DNA of 64,000 nt, from contig OX421497.1 in assembly GCA_949126835.1 (NCBI GenBank), positions 28,252,742-28,316,741 of the forward strand, written 5' to 3'. Both the position numbers and the translations under genes were made by a program. How positions within the stretch are numbered: the first letter of the stretch is position 1; each line of letters starts with the position of its first letter. Source of the stretch: Anisus vortex (Eukaryota; Mollusca; Gastropoda; Planorbidae). A model generated the notes under the pieces. The model was not told the origin of the DNA and did not search any database. It was given only the letters and a program-made list of their open reading frames with translations. Below are positions 20,691-31,800 of this stretch, piece after piece.

Positions 20691-22480
20691 AAAAAATTCT
20701 ATTATTCATTAAAATTTGACTTAGTTGTTTTTTTTAAAAGCAGACTACTATTATATTGTATGGAGATGTTTGTTTACACATTACACAGAGCATGTTGCAT
20801 TTATTAAGATTTAGTCTACATATTGTATATTCAGAGTTGTTTTTTAATGCATTTAGAGTTATGAATATGGCCATATTATGTGCATGTGTACATGTATTCA
20901 TCAATCATCATAAATAGGCCTCAATTAGAAGTCTACTTGAAACGAGCCCATAAACGTTCACTTATTACATTATAAAAACTTCATCGAGTCGCTTGAGTCA
21001 ATTATTGCCAAGTAAATCATAGGTTCACAACCTTCGTGGGCTCATTGCCCCCTTTTACAAATTTTGTTGCCCCCCCCCCTTCTTGCCTTTCCCCCTCCTC
21101 GCTTTTATCTCTGGACCCCCCCCCCCCCAAACCGATTACAAAATTCAACTAATGAGTCTATTTGTGGCAGCAATTTTCTATAAGTCGACTAGAATTGTGT
21201 GCGTTTTTTAGGAACTTAAACAACTAAGGAGAAAAAGATATTCGTTTTTTAAATAAATAATAAAACATAAAAATGACTAGGCCTACACACAAGGTTTACA
21301 TTTTTTGTATTTAAGTGAAGTTTGTGCCTGGTGTGTTTTTTTCAGTTTGGTTCAATTTTGGTTATCAATAGCCTTGGGTTTTTACGCTCGATTACTTTAA
21401 CTTGCTTATATCTTTTGACAATAGAGTGGTAACAGCATTAAATCAACGTTCCACAATGTATGGCGATAAAAATGCAGTTTCCAAAACCGATACACCATCA
21501 GAAAATAATTTATAAGTTCTTTTGCAACAAGTCATGATTAGTACCCATTTCTTACAAATTTCAGTTTTAGTTCTTCATTGCTTGTTAATTCAATTAGTTC
21601 TTCTTGTAGTTGGACTGATTTGAATACTCCTCTATAAGAAAAGATAAGATAGTCTTAAGTTCAACATGGAATTATTTTGAAATAATAATAATATCTTTAA
21701 ATCGACAGTTGAAGTCATCATTGGGTGTTTCAAGATGTCGACAATAACTATGTCTTCGACAGTTTACTCTACAGATACAAGGTCTTCGCGTCCAAGGCTG
21801 CGTTTGTACAATAGTTTTGCCAAAATATTAATTTTTGATTTAATCAAACTAAGGTCCAATCCTTGCGATTGAATATTCCTTTGTTGAAAACATAGGCCTA
21901 TTTAAATCAGTTTAAATATGCGATATCTTTTTTTAAATTATTGTTTAAGTTTGTCTTTAAAAGAATGATATATGCTTGCCTAAAGGCTCTTGCATTGAAT
22001 CATTACTTCTTATTTTATTTACTACAGTATTTACGAGTTTGCGAGAAAGGGTTGTATGGGAGGTAGGGGTTACATCAATGGCAAAAGCTTTTGGGAAAAA
22101 AAACTGATGTATCTACACCACTTCCACCTCTTCTACCCCACCACCAATTATGACATAAAGTCAAGTGAAGAGCTATTTATCAAAATTGAGTTAACATTTG
22201 ATTTTGATAGTATATAGTGTATTCAGTATTTGAATGTTAAAAAAAGTAATTAGTTCAATATTTGCACTTAAATGTGCGTGTTTTTCGGAGGAAAAATCCA
22301 AATATCTTAGCCATTTGAGATGTTTAATTTCCGGCAACATAGGAAAATCACGTCAGAGAAAGGATTTCAACTAGAAAAAAAAAGAATATTGTCACGTGTT
22401 TTGAATCTTTTCCCGCATCCTTATTTTAACAAAATGGTTAAATGTAGATTTATAGCGTCGGGTTTCGTTTACTTTTTTTG
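20691..22480. other. No gene seen; C-rich hAT-like patch at 21019-21125
   Basis: AT-rich DNA. At 21019 the words caggttcacaaccttcgtggg-like plus several C runs (gcccccccccc, gacccccccccccccc) recall the ends of hAT elements beginning CAGTGGTTCTCAACC, but the match is weak and no partner end was found. Short frames here have no motif. Confidence 0.4.
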
Positions 22481-22486
22481 CCTGTC

Positions 22487-22553
22487 TCAAACGTCACTTC
22501 TGTATGAGGCTATTCCAAGTCTCGTCTCTTTGAGAAAAAGTTCTTCACTTGGT
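22487..22553 (-). CDS. Possible terminal exon of the SLC22-like transporter
   Basis: After a ttattcttcaag acceptor-like stretch on the minus strand, the frame set by exon 9 would read 22 codons (PSEELFLKETRLGIASYRSD) and a TGA at 22489-22487. A short polar tail is normal for SLC22 proteins. The exon lies only 39 bases after exon 9b, too close for splicing from it, but could be reached from exon 9a. This is an unproven candidate. Confidence 0.25.
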
Positions 22554-22592
22554 CTTGAAGAATAAAGTTTCGGTTTACATTTGTTCATTTAC

Positions 22593-22744
22593 CTTCCAAA
22601 GTTTCTGCATCCTCCACTGTATCTGGTAACATCCCGGTTGGCTGTTTCAGGCAGTAAAAGTGTCAGAAGCCCTGCGGCTATACTGGCTCCACCAAATATA
22701 AGTAAAGGAAGTACTAAAGCCGTATCTCCGGTTATTATATTACC
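22593..22744 (-). CDS. SLC22-like transporter, duplicated exon 9b
   Basis: The 152-bp exon has a TATCAG acceptor and a GGTAAA donor and encodes the last membrane segments: GNIITGDTALVLPLLIFGG and LLTLLLPETANR. It is the same length and phase as exon 9a. Relative to 9a it has one extra G in the CGGG after PETANR and one base fewer 25 bases later. The frame therefore leaves and returns, and the conserved LPDTVEDA stretch becomes a different peptide (DVTRYSGGC) before NFG. Identity to 9a is otherwise very high. It may be a decaying duplicate or an alternative exon. Confidence 0.75.
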
Positions 22745-23019
22745 CTGATAAAGACAATGAGCAAATACTGAATTCATATAAAACTGACATGATCACAATT
22801 ATGTAAATTTGTATTCATTTCAGTTACGAATACAAATGTTTAATTTTTGTGTATTTCGGTTTATATTTGTTTAATAACCAAAGTCTCATTTTTGTTTAAA
22901 GTTTAATAATAAAAGCTTGTTAATAAACAATATCTTGGGGAAAATACTCAGTGAATATACTTAACAAATACAGACGTTTCATGTGTTGCCTATTGTCAAT
23001 GTTCTAACAAAAGACCTAC

Positions 23020-23201
23020 TATATCAGCCACAAATGGGGTAATAATTCCTCCAACTCTTGCCATAAAGGAACTCATTCCTAGCCCTGAATTTCTCACAAC
23101 TGTAGGGAACAACCCTACTGTATAGATGTAGACAACAGCAAAACCTGCAGAAGCTCCAAACTTGCCAACAAGTGATAGTACAATAGTTATCCAGGCAGTA
23201 T
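23020..23201 (-). CDS. SLC22-like transporter, duplicated exon 8b
   Basis: The 182-bp exon is bounded by a CTAACAG acceptor and a GTAGGT donor, exactly as exon 8a. It encodes TAWITIVLSLVGKFGAS and the loop after TM10, FPTVVRNSGLG. The acidic residue of the SLC22 signature (AE before the FPT motif) is replaced: TVGLFPT here, AEIFPT in 8a. The intron to exon 9b is 275 bp. Both exons sit downstream of the 8a-9a pair. Confidence 0.8.
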
Positions 23202-23249
23202 CTGTTAGATACATTGAATTATTTGACTGAATGCTAGACTCTCACAACA

Positions 23250-24340
23250 TCACATTTCCTTAGGACGTCTTGCTAGTTTTTCATCTAGACAAGGAGCTGT
23301 GTTTACTTTTAAGTTGATTAGAAGTTGTTTAATGCCTTTTTCTTCTACATTTATATGTCCTATCTCTTCTGGTTTGTTTCAATTTATGGAGATTTCTTTG
23401 TCACCTGGATTTGAAAACGATGATGCAAAGTGTGTGTTGAGGATGTTAGCGTTAGTTTCATTGTCATAATAGGTCTATTTGTTTTGAGCTTTTAGTGGAG
23501 CTATCCCTGTTATTTCTAATCTTTCTTGATTTAATGTAGGACCATAAGTTTTATTATTATGTGGAGAAATTACTTAGTTTACGCATTCATTCTGCAGTTG
23601 TCTGCTTAGTTTCTGAGCTAAGTGTTTAATTTGTAGGTATTTATTGTGTAGTCTAATTAAATTAGTTGTCTTAAATTTCTTAAATAAATTTTCTTTTGGT
23701 TTACACATTCTCTTTGTTAATTTTATTTGATGTTTGTTCTGTTGGTACAAAATCAAATTATGATTGCTTTTTAAGTTTGTTTTTATGAATTGCCAAATGT
23801 CTTCAACTGGGCTAGTTATATTGTATTTAGTAAGAAAATTGATTTGTAACTTTATTGCTGCTTGATGCAGATCTGTTGTGTTGCATTTATTCCAGAGATA
23901 AAGACTTATTCTTTTAGGTTTTTGCATATTTGGAGTTTTATTCTATTATTGACTCTGACAATATCATGATACTAAAGTCCAGTGATTATTTAATTCTCTA
24001 TTACTAGACCTGGTCGGTTTGTTCAGAATAAATCTAGTATATTATGGTTTCCTGTTGTTTTTTTATTAACTTGTTCTAAGTTTAGATTTTTATGGTATTT
24101 ATAAAAAGTACATTTATTTCTTTTATGTTTTGGTGTTTTTCTAGAGATTGGCTATTCCAATCAATTTCAGGGAGCTTGAAGTCCACCATTTTCCAAATTA
24201 CAGCATTTTTTGTATTTTGTTTCAATGCTTGTGAGCTGATTACACAGATCAGTCATGTAATCTGCTGTTGAGTTTGGTGGTCTGTATACACTGACTAGAA
24301 TTAGTAGTTTTTTGAATTAGGTCTACTCGTGGCTACACCT
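23250..24340 (-). pseudogene. LINE endonuclease-linker fragment ending at the exon duplication edge
   Basis: On the minus strand the sequence runs from the end of an AP-endonuclease (VYRPPNSTADYMTDLCNQL; NKPTRSSN) through a linker open frame at 23927-23574 (NITSPVEDIWQFIKTNL, then lysine-rich helices) to the block before RT (NETNANILNTHFASSF; VEEKGIKQLL). It stops near 23250, before any RT motif. LINEs usually lose the 5' end, so loss of the RT side is unusual. The cut coincides with the point where similarity between the flanks of exons 8a and 8b ends. Jockey/CR1-like. Confidence 0.72.
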
Positions 24341-25096
24341 AAGCCGGTCTGATTATTTAAATATCTTGAGCAGAAAAAGGTACACAAAATGCACTATCAG
24401 TCCAGGAAAGGTATTCTTTTAATTTGTATTTTATTTTCGTGCTTTGACATGGACGCTGTTAACATAGTTAAGTGAAATGGGGACTTTGTCACGTCTATTG
24501 CAAAAGCGAGAAAAATAATTGTTTAGTCATTGGTACAATTCTTGTTTTCAGAGTCGTTAGAAAAGGATGGATTCCATTTTCCATTTTTCTCTTTATTAGC
24601 TGCTACAAGTTGTAGGTCGAAACTTTTTTTATTGTTTTTCCTGTGGAGTAAACAAATTATATCATGTAGAAGTATTTACTGGGACATGCATTGCAAAATA
24701 ATATTTCTTTAAATCTCATATAAGTGGAAATTTAACATATGTTTTAATTATGTTGATCATAAAATATGATTTTATTAATTTTTTTGCCCGTCCAAATATC
24801 GGAGTAACGAATGACTTTAATTTTGTTTTACACATTCTGTCAATTTTTCCCTTGTTTATTTAGTGATTGTTCAACATGCGCGTTCCACAATTTAAAAAAA
24901 AGGAAATGACCATTTGCTGCATACGGTTGTATGTATGTTCATAGTTGGACATATTACTTTTGATCTATAAAATCAAACATATCAATGACTATACGTGATA
25001 TAATAAAATTTGTTATGGAGCACTTTTCAGTATAATTACTATGTATTGAACTTTTGTTATGATCCGCTAAAGGGCTTAAGAGTCTACAGTGGACAA

Positions 25097-25136
<40 letters not shown>

Positions 25137-25690
25137 ATCTTATGATATCTGAAAATGTGCCATATTTCTTTATATGAGATGAAACAGTTGGAAGCAAAAT
25201 TGCTTTCTTCAAAATACTGGGTCAACGTTATTTTTTGTTACAAAATATAAAAGGATTTCATTTTTAAAAAGCTTAGAAAAAGCAAAAGAAAGGGCTGAAA
25301 ATCTTAGTATGCATGCTAGCATATGGTAGTATATCTATTAGTCTGTTAAAGATATTGGCAGTGAAAATACTGAGGTAAGTCTATTTAAGTTTAGTAGTTT
25401 TTATTACTTCTCAATCATAGCCTATGTTATTTTACACACGCACAAAGTGTACACCTCCACGCCCCAAACTATGAGGATTGATAAAATGCCAGTAGTCTTC
25501 TAATCTCTTTAGAAATACGCATAGTTTGCCACTGAGCTGGGTTTAAAAATTAAAAGTTATCATACTTTATGCCCACAACAACTAAACTCTTTTTTGCTTT
25601 TTTTTAAGATTTATATATTCCTCACTGCTCCAACTAACCCATGGATCCTCAAATCTCTTTAATTTTCAAGGTTTTTTTCCTAAAAAAATT
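24341..25690. other. No gene seen; (TA)n at 25103-25134
   Basis: AT-rich intronic or intergenic DNA between the LINE fragment and exon 9a. A TA microsatellite of about 16 units is present. Short frames have no motif. Confidence 0.5.
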
Positions 25691-25697
25691 GTCTCAC

Positions 25698-25849
25698 CTT
25701 CCAAAGTTCTTTGCATCTTCCACTGTATCTGGTAACATCCGGTTGGCTGTTTCAGGTAGTAAAAGTGCCAGAAGACCTGCGGCTATACTGGCTCCACCGA
25801 ATATAAGTAAAGGTAGAACTACAGCCATATCTCCAGTAATTACATTACC
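25698..25849 (-). CDS. SLC22-like transporter, exon 9a
   Basis: The 152-bp exon runs from a TCAACAG acceptor to a GGTGAG donor. It starts in phase 0 with GNVITGDMAVVLPLLIFGG and ends LLPETANRMLPDTVEDAKNF plus two bases of the next codon. This is the last hydrophobic part (TM11-12) and the start of the cytoplasmic tail, with the family LPETxNxxLPDTxED signature intact. Reading past the donor gives an immediate TGA, so either this donor is used to reach a further exon or the protein ends here. Confidence 0.9.
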
Positions 25850-28800
25850 CTGTTGATAAACGTTAACACTCGAGTGTGTGGGTTAAAAACACAAGTTTTA
25901 TATTTTCTAAATATCATGAATATAAAAGCATAGTACTGAATTAATATAAAATGAGGCCTAAGATAAATATTTATTAGACGTATTTATTACCTACAAATGT
26001 GTAATTGCTAGTCTAGTCTAAATGATTGTAGTAAATTTAAACCTACAATATCAGCAACATAAGGAGCAATAATCCCGCCAAATCTTGCCATAACAGAACA
26101 TATTCCAAGCCCCGAGTTTCTCATAACTGTAGGGAATATCTCTGCTGCATAAATGTAGACAACACCAGTACATGCAGAAGCTCCAAACTTGCCAACAAGT
26201 GACAGTACCATAGTTATCCAGGAAGTACCTGTTAGAAACAATGAATTATTTGACTGAAAACTAAAATCTCACAAGTTTATTTCCTAATCTTTCTTTTAAA
26301 GATTAAACATTAGTAACTACTTATTTGGCAATAAATATTCTTTGGTTGATGAACGGTAGAAATTTTTTTTATTAAGTCGAACAATATCGAGAGTCTATCA
26401 AAGATTAGTATAATTGGTTTGACTTGTTTTGATATATTGTTTATCCCCAATGATGATATGTTGGTTTCCTAATTTTAACTATATTATCCCATGGCTACAA
26501 GGACTTGAACATTCAAATGTTGCCTTTATTTTTTACAGCTCGAGACATTTCGTTTTAGTGGCCCGTCATTCATAAAGCCATTGTTTAGTTCACGGGTTCG
26601 AATACTGTCATGAATTTAGTAATGTTATTATTTTACTTGGTATTTTGTTAAGAATCTCGTTAAGCGATATGTTTTGAATGTGACGTATTTCGTGGTTACG
26701 AATGTGCGCAATATGTTCTTGTTTTGTTTTTGAAAAGAAGTTCTTATGTCTTCGTTGGAGAAAGGAATCTGAGTTGTATCTATCTATTTTGAGTAATAAT
26801 TGTTGCAAAGTTTATTAGTATTAAACTGATTTATTATTTTTGCGAATCAAGGCGTAGTATTCTAATTTGGAAAATGTATTAAACCCAAACGAGTTATTTA
26901 ATTTATAATGTATGTTACATTGGGGCTATTAGTCCGAATTTGTTGTATAATAACAAGCTCCGAAATATGCCCTAGATTGTGTCATTGGAACTTTAAGGAG
27001 GAAAGAGTACATTTTCTAAAAAAATGTATGTTGAACATTTGGATCTGTCTATAATAGATTCGTCGGTTATCTCACATAGTACTTTACTGGAAGGGGGTAA
27101 ATGGTCTTTTTTTTTCGGATATGTTTGATGTTGCAACGCCCTATCGTTTGCCACCGGTTTTGTCAGCGGTCCACTCAACGAATAATATTCAATTGGAATC
27201 GGCTAAACTTTTACATCAAACAAAACCAAAACTATTAGTACTAGACCTACGAAGAAAGGAAATGAAAATAGAAAGTCGGGAGAGGATTGAATTGTTCTTA
27301 TTTCAGGCGGGACAAGTTAGTAACAAAAGTAGGGGCATAGGACTTGGCAAAGCGTTTAGAATTGATACCCATTTTCAAAGACGAAGAAATTGACAAGTAT
27401 TTGATACTACTGCGATCGGCATTGACAAAAGACAAAGCTAGGGATTGCATCGCATAAATGCCAGAAAAGCATCTGAATAATTATGACTTTATAAAGCAAA
27501 ACATACTGACTATTTATGATCTCACCCCTGAGTCATACGGAATACATTTTAAGGATTCTAAAGAAATCTGATGGCCAGACCCATTTAGATTTTGTCAGAA
27601 TGAAAGAAAAGCAATTAGAGCGTTGGTTGAGGTTGAAAAACACCATGAAAGATTTTGAAAAGCCTCACAATTTAAAGCTTATGGAGGAGTTTCTAAACTT
27701 TGTTAAATCAGATGTTAGAACGCATATTGAGATCAGATGGGTAGAGGAGGCACATGCCGCCGCCATCCTGGCCTAGAACTATATTCTGATACACTCTTCT
27801 AAAACTTATGATTCTAAGTCTGGTTCCAGAAAAATATAAAGCCATCCATCCAGGAGAGTGGTATACAGAAAGTATGGCACTTGACCTTCCTTTCACTGGT
27901 CACATGGGAGTTTAAAAACGCACCATCGTATCCTCCCCCACTTCTAACTGTCCAGGACTGAGAAGAGATGTTGAACAATACTGCAAACTTGTCACATATG
28001 CAAAGCCTAGCTGACTAAAGAGCGTACCTAAACCCTTTCTTACAAACACGGGATAGCGGGTTGTAACAATGTACACAAATCCCTGCATCAAAGCTCATTG
28101 GTGTTGTAAGGGGAAACCGTTATGTCATCGCTAATAACTGTTTTAAAAGATTGAAGATTCGGCATTGGATGCACAAATACCGTTAGAGCAGTATAGTTTA
28201 GAGTTCGGAATATATATGTTAAGTCGAGGGATAGAGCCGTACAAAGAGATGTGGTTGGTGTCAAATTTTAACAAAACCGTCGTCCTATTCTCGAACATTT
28301 GGACACAATTCTTCAGACAAAATACTGGCATATGGGAGACGGTGAACTTATCTGGGCCAAACTAGTTTAACTCCACGAGCCCGATCCAAGTTATATTGAT
28401 GTTGTATATACAGTACTTGTTAGCTTTTGAAAAGAACGGGCGTTCCTGCATTAACTCCACAATCATCACGGAAAACACGGACTACATGTTACAGATGACA
28501 CACAGTCAGCCATTGTTTTCATGGGCAACTACCCTTTGCATGTTTCTTATTTGGGTTTTTACATCCCAAAGACATATCTTCTATTGCCATTTCCAGAACC
28601 TGATAGAATGAAAACATCGGCACAACTACAGAGTGGGGAATCTGATAAATTCAAAGTTGAAAATGTATGTTGGTGAAGCGAGTCGCAATGTACACAGACG
28701 TGTCCTAATTGAACAAATCAGATTCAGAGTGTGCAAAGAGACGAATACAACTAAACGCACCAATCGTTGCAATGATGTCGAAACGAAAATCGAATGGCGA

Positions 28801-31800
28801 CAGTACCATTGTCATGCCAGTGTTTGTCCAACAGTCTGCCCAGAAAAGGTGTAGGGAGAACATCGTGATTCAACTTGTTATAAATGTGAATCTGGCTGCG
28901 ACATGTTTACGGAGAGCTGTTTCAGGTGTGAACATGATTATAAAGCCAGGAACCGTTATGGAAACAAGAATGCAAAGTTTTGTTTTTGAATACGAGATCA
29001 CTTGTGAGGGCAACTGTATGCTCATCTATGACACAACTGCATTTGCCGCATCAGTGAGATGTCAACGTCGGAGCATTAATTTGATATGGATACAATTTTG
29101 GGAATTGCATTTCTAGACCCAAACGAGTTATTTCGTTTTTAATGAATGTTACAAGCCAAATTACAAAGCCAAGATTTGTCTATACAGATCGTAAAAGGTG
29201 TCCATGAATCTACCCGGCTACGATGAGTACCCGATAATACTGGAAGAAAGTAAAATATGCTAACATTGTGCTGGTCACACAATCTCATAACAAAAATAAC
29301 TGGTGTAGCCTACGCTGTTTAATTTGGCCATGACACAATATGGCTTAAAAATATTTTGTTCTTAAATATTAAAAACAAATAGCGGATAATATATAATGTT
29401 TTTACAATTATAATGCGAATTATATTTGCGTGTCAAATTGACTTTTCTGTTACCAGAACGCAGTTCAATCTTTTTACTACCTTAACTCTTACAAGACGAG
29501 TTATTGTTTAAAGAGAATTAAATTAAAATGTGAATAGTGAATCGAAATTTCCAATGAGCTAGAAAGAGTAAATAAGTTAAGGACATGTAGATTTTATCAT
29601 ATGACCTTCATTGCCATAGATGACAGGAAATAATGTACAAATACAGGCCAGGGCTGCCGTCAACATGGAGAGACAAAGTAACAATTTCCTGCCAACTCTG
29701 TCCAGCAACAGCAAGCACAAGATGCAAGCTAAAACTTCGACGATGGCAGCCAAGAAGAAATTGAGGTACACATCTCCAGATAAATTTCCCACATTCAAAC
29801 TCAAGCCGTAATAAACCATGTAATTGACAAACCTGAGACAAAAAAAAAAGCATTAAAGTATAAAATAAATAAAAAAATTGGCTAAAGAGTTAAAGCTTAC
29901 TTATTTTTAAAACAATAGGTCACGTTCATTTAATAGAAATCTAAAAGAATGTGCAAGTCTTATATGAAAAGTGAAGCTAGGAAGAAGCTTAAAATAAATC
30001 ACGCATGCCAATTAAGCTTTGCTTTTAGTGGCAGCAGATACATTATTAAGGCCTAATCATTTAAAAGCTTTTCGATATTTACAGTAAGCGGAACTCATAG
30101 GAGAATACAAGAGCAGACAAAATAGCATAAATATTTACTTAGGAGAAAAAATAACAGTTTATGTGGAAACGGCATACTGGTGCTTGTGTTACCAGCACAA
30201 TACACAGTCTCCTTTACTTTACCTCAATTAAAGTCAAATACCAATTAAGGATTGAATGCAATAATAATGTATTACAATATGTCATAAAATTAAATAACAT
30301 TAGCGTTAATTTTTTTTATATTTGGTCAAGGGGAAATAACCAATAATAATATAAGTCAACTATCTATAAGCAAGAGTTATGTAATTTACCGAGGACATTA
30401 AATAAGTTAGTTTTGTTTGCTAGTGATGTGCGCAGTTAGATGTAATGCTTGTAAAAAAGCGTGAATCTTGTTTTATGCGTGAACGAAGGCACATAGTCAC
30501 GTGTATGTGACAAGAAAGTCAATTAACTTCTGGACGTTACAGAAGAAGGACGTATAATTTATCTGGTTGTGTTTTAACATAAAATTGGACTTATAATATT
30601 TCATTGTTTAATGGATTTATCTGATTATTTCTTATGTAAAAAATATAAAGTGAATTAAATTAATATTGCTGCAAACAAGTGTTTTGAAGTAACTTACAAT
30701 ATATTGTGCTGTCTGTTTAATTGACACAATACCCGCTGTCACTCGGCCACTGTGCATAAATATTTACGTATCTAGATTAATGAGCTATTTCCTCAATTTA
30801 GACCTAAACATTTATCTTACTAAATGTATGCTAGGACCAAAACTTTCATATATATTTACGTATCTAGATTTATGAACTATTTCCTCGATTTAGACCTAAA
30901 CATTTATCTTACTAAATGTATGCTAGGACCAAAACTTTCATACATATTTACGTATCTAGATTTATGAGCTAGTTCCTCGATTTAGACCTAAAGATTTATC
31001 TCACTAAATGTATACTAGGACCAAAACACTTTCCAAAAGACGAAATGTTAAATTGAGAAAAAAAATGTGCGGCTTGTTTAAAACTTCTTCACTGGTCATG
31101 TGTCCTTGTGCTATGATCACTTAACTATATTATGCGTTATGATAAGTTGGGGAAGTGGGCCTAGGGATAAGTTTAATTTAATTTATGTTATGGAATTTAA
31201 CTGTTGCCTTGTTATGCTTTTAAAATCAGTCATTTTGTGTACTTACAGGCTCTCTCATAGAAAACTTACTAGTATTATATTAAACAAAACTTTATGTAAG
31301 ACAGATATAACAACCGCTATTCTTCTTCGTTCTCAAATGTTATGATAGGGATTATTCAGACAACAAGCCCGACAGTTGTAATGAACTGCGCCGTGGCTGT
31401 CGGTTGCTCTAGTCCAACGTACAGTTTGTCATTGATGGTAGCCTCCTGGGGCCGAATGACTGACCGGGTAGAATGGTACGGAGGGCAGGTCTGAAGGACA
31501 TGTTCCGCATTTTCGGGAGCTGTTCCGCAGGGGCACATTTCGCTTGCTCCGAAGTGTTTATTTTTCAACCTGTTGTGACCAGTCCTAAGTCAAAAGATGA
31601 TGTGTTGAAATTGGCTTCATAGTTAGCATTAAGCATCAATATTTGGGTTGTTTTGTAGCAGCTCAGACCATCTTTCGGATTCATTCCTTTTTAGTATTGC
31701 CTTAATTTTTCTTCACGGTGTAGAGATGTGTCTGTCTGGATTTGTCATGACTAGTACCCTCATAGCCTCAGAGACTGGCGGTCATGTGTACACGGAACAC

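Noticed and set aside
22589..23214. Two short minus frames taken as separate small membrane proteins
   Set aside because: They are exons: splice sites, phases and homologous neighbours show they belong to the SLC22-like gene.
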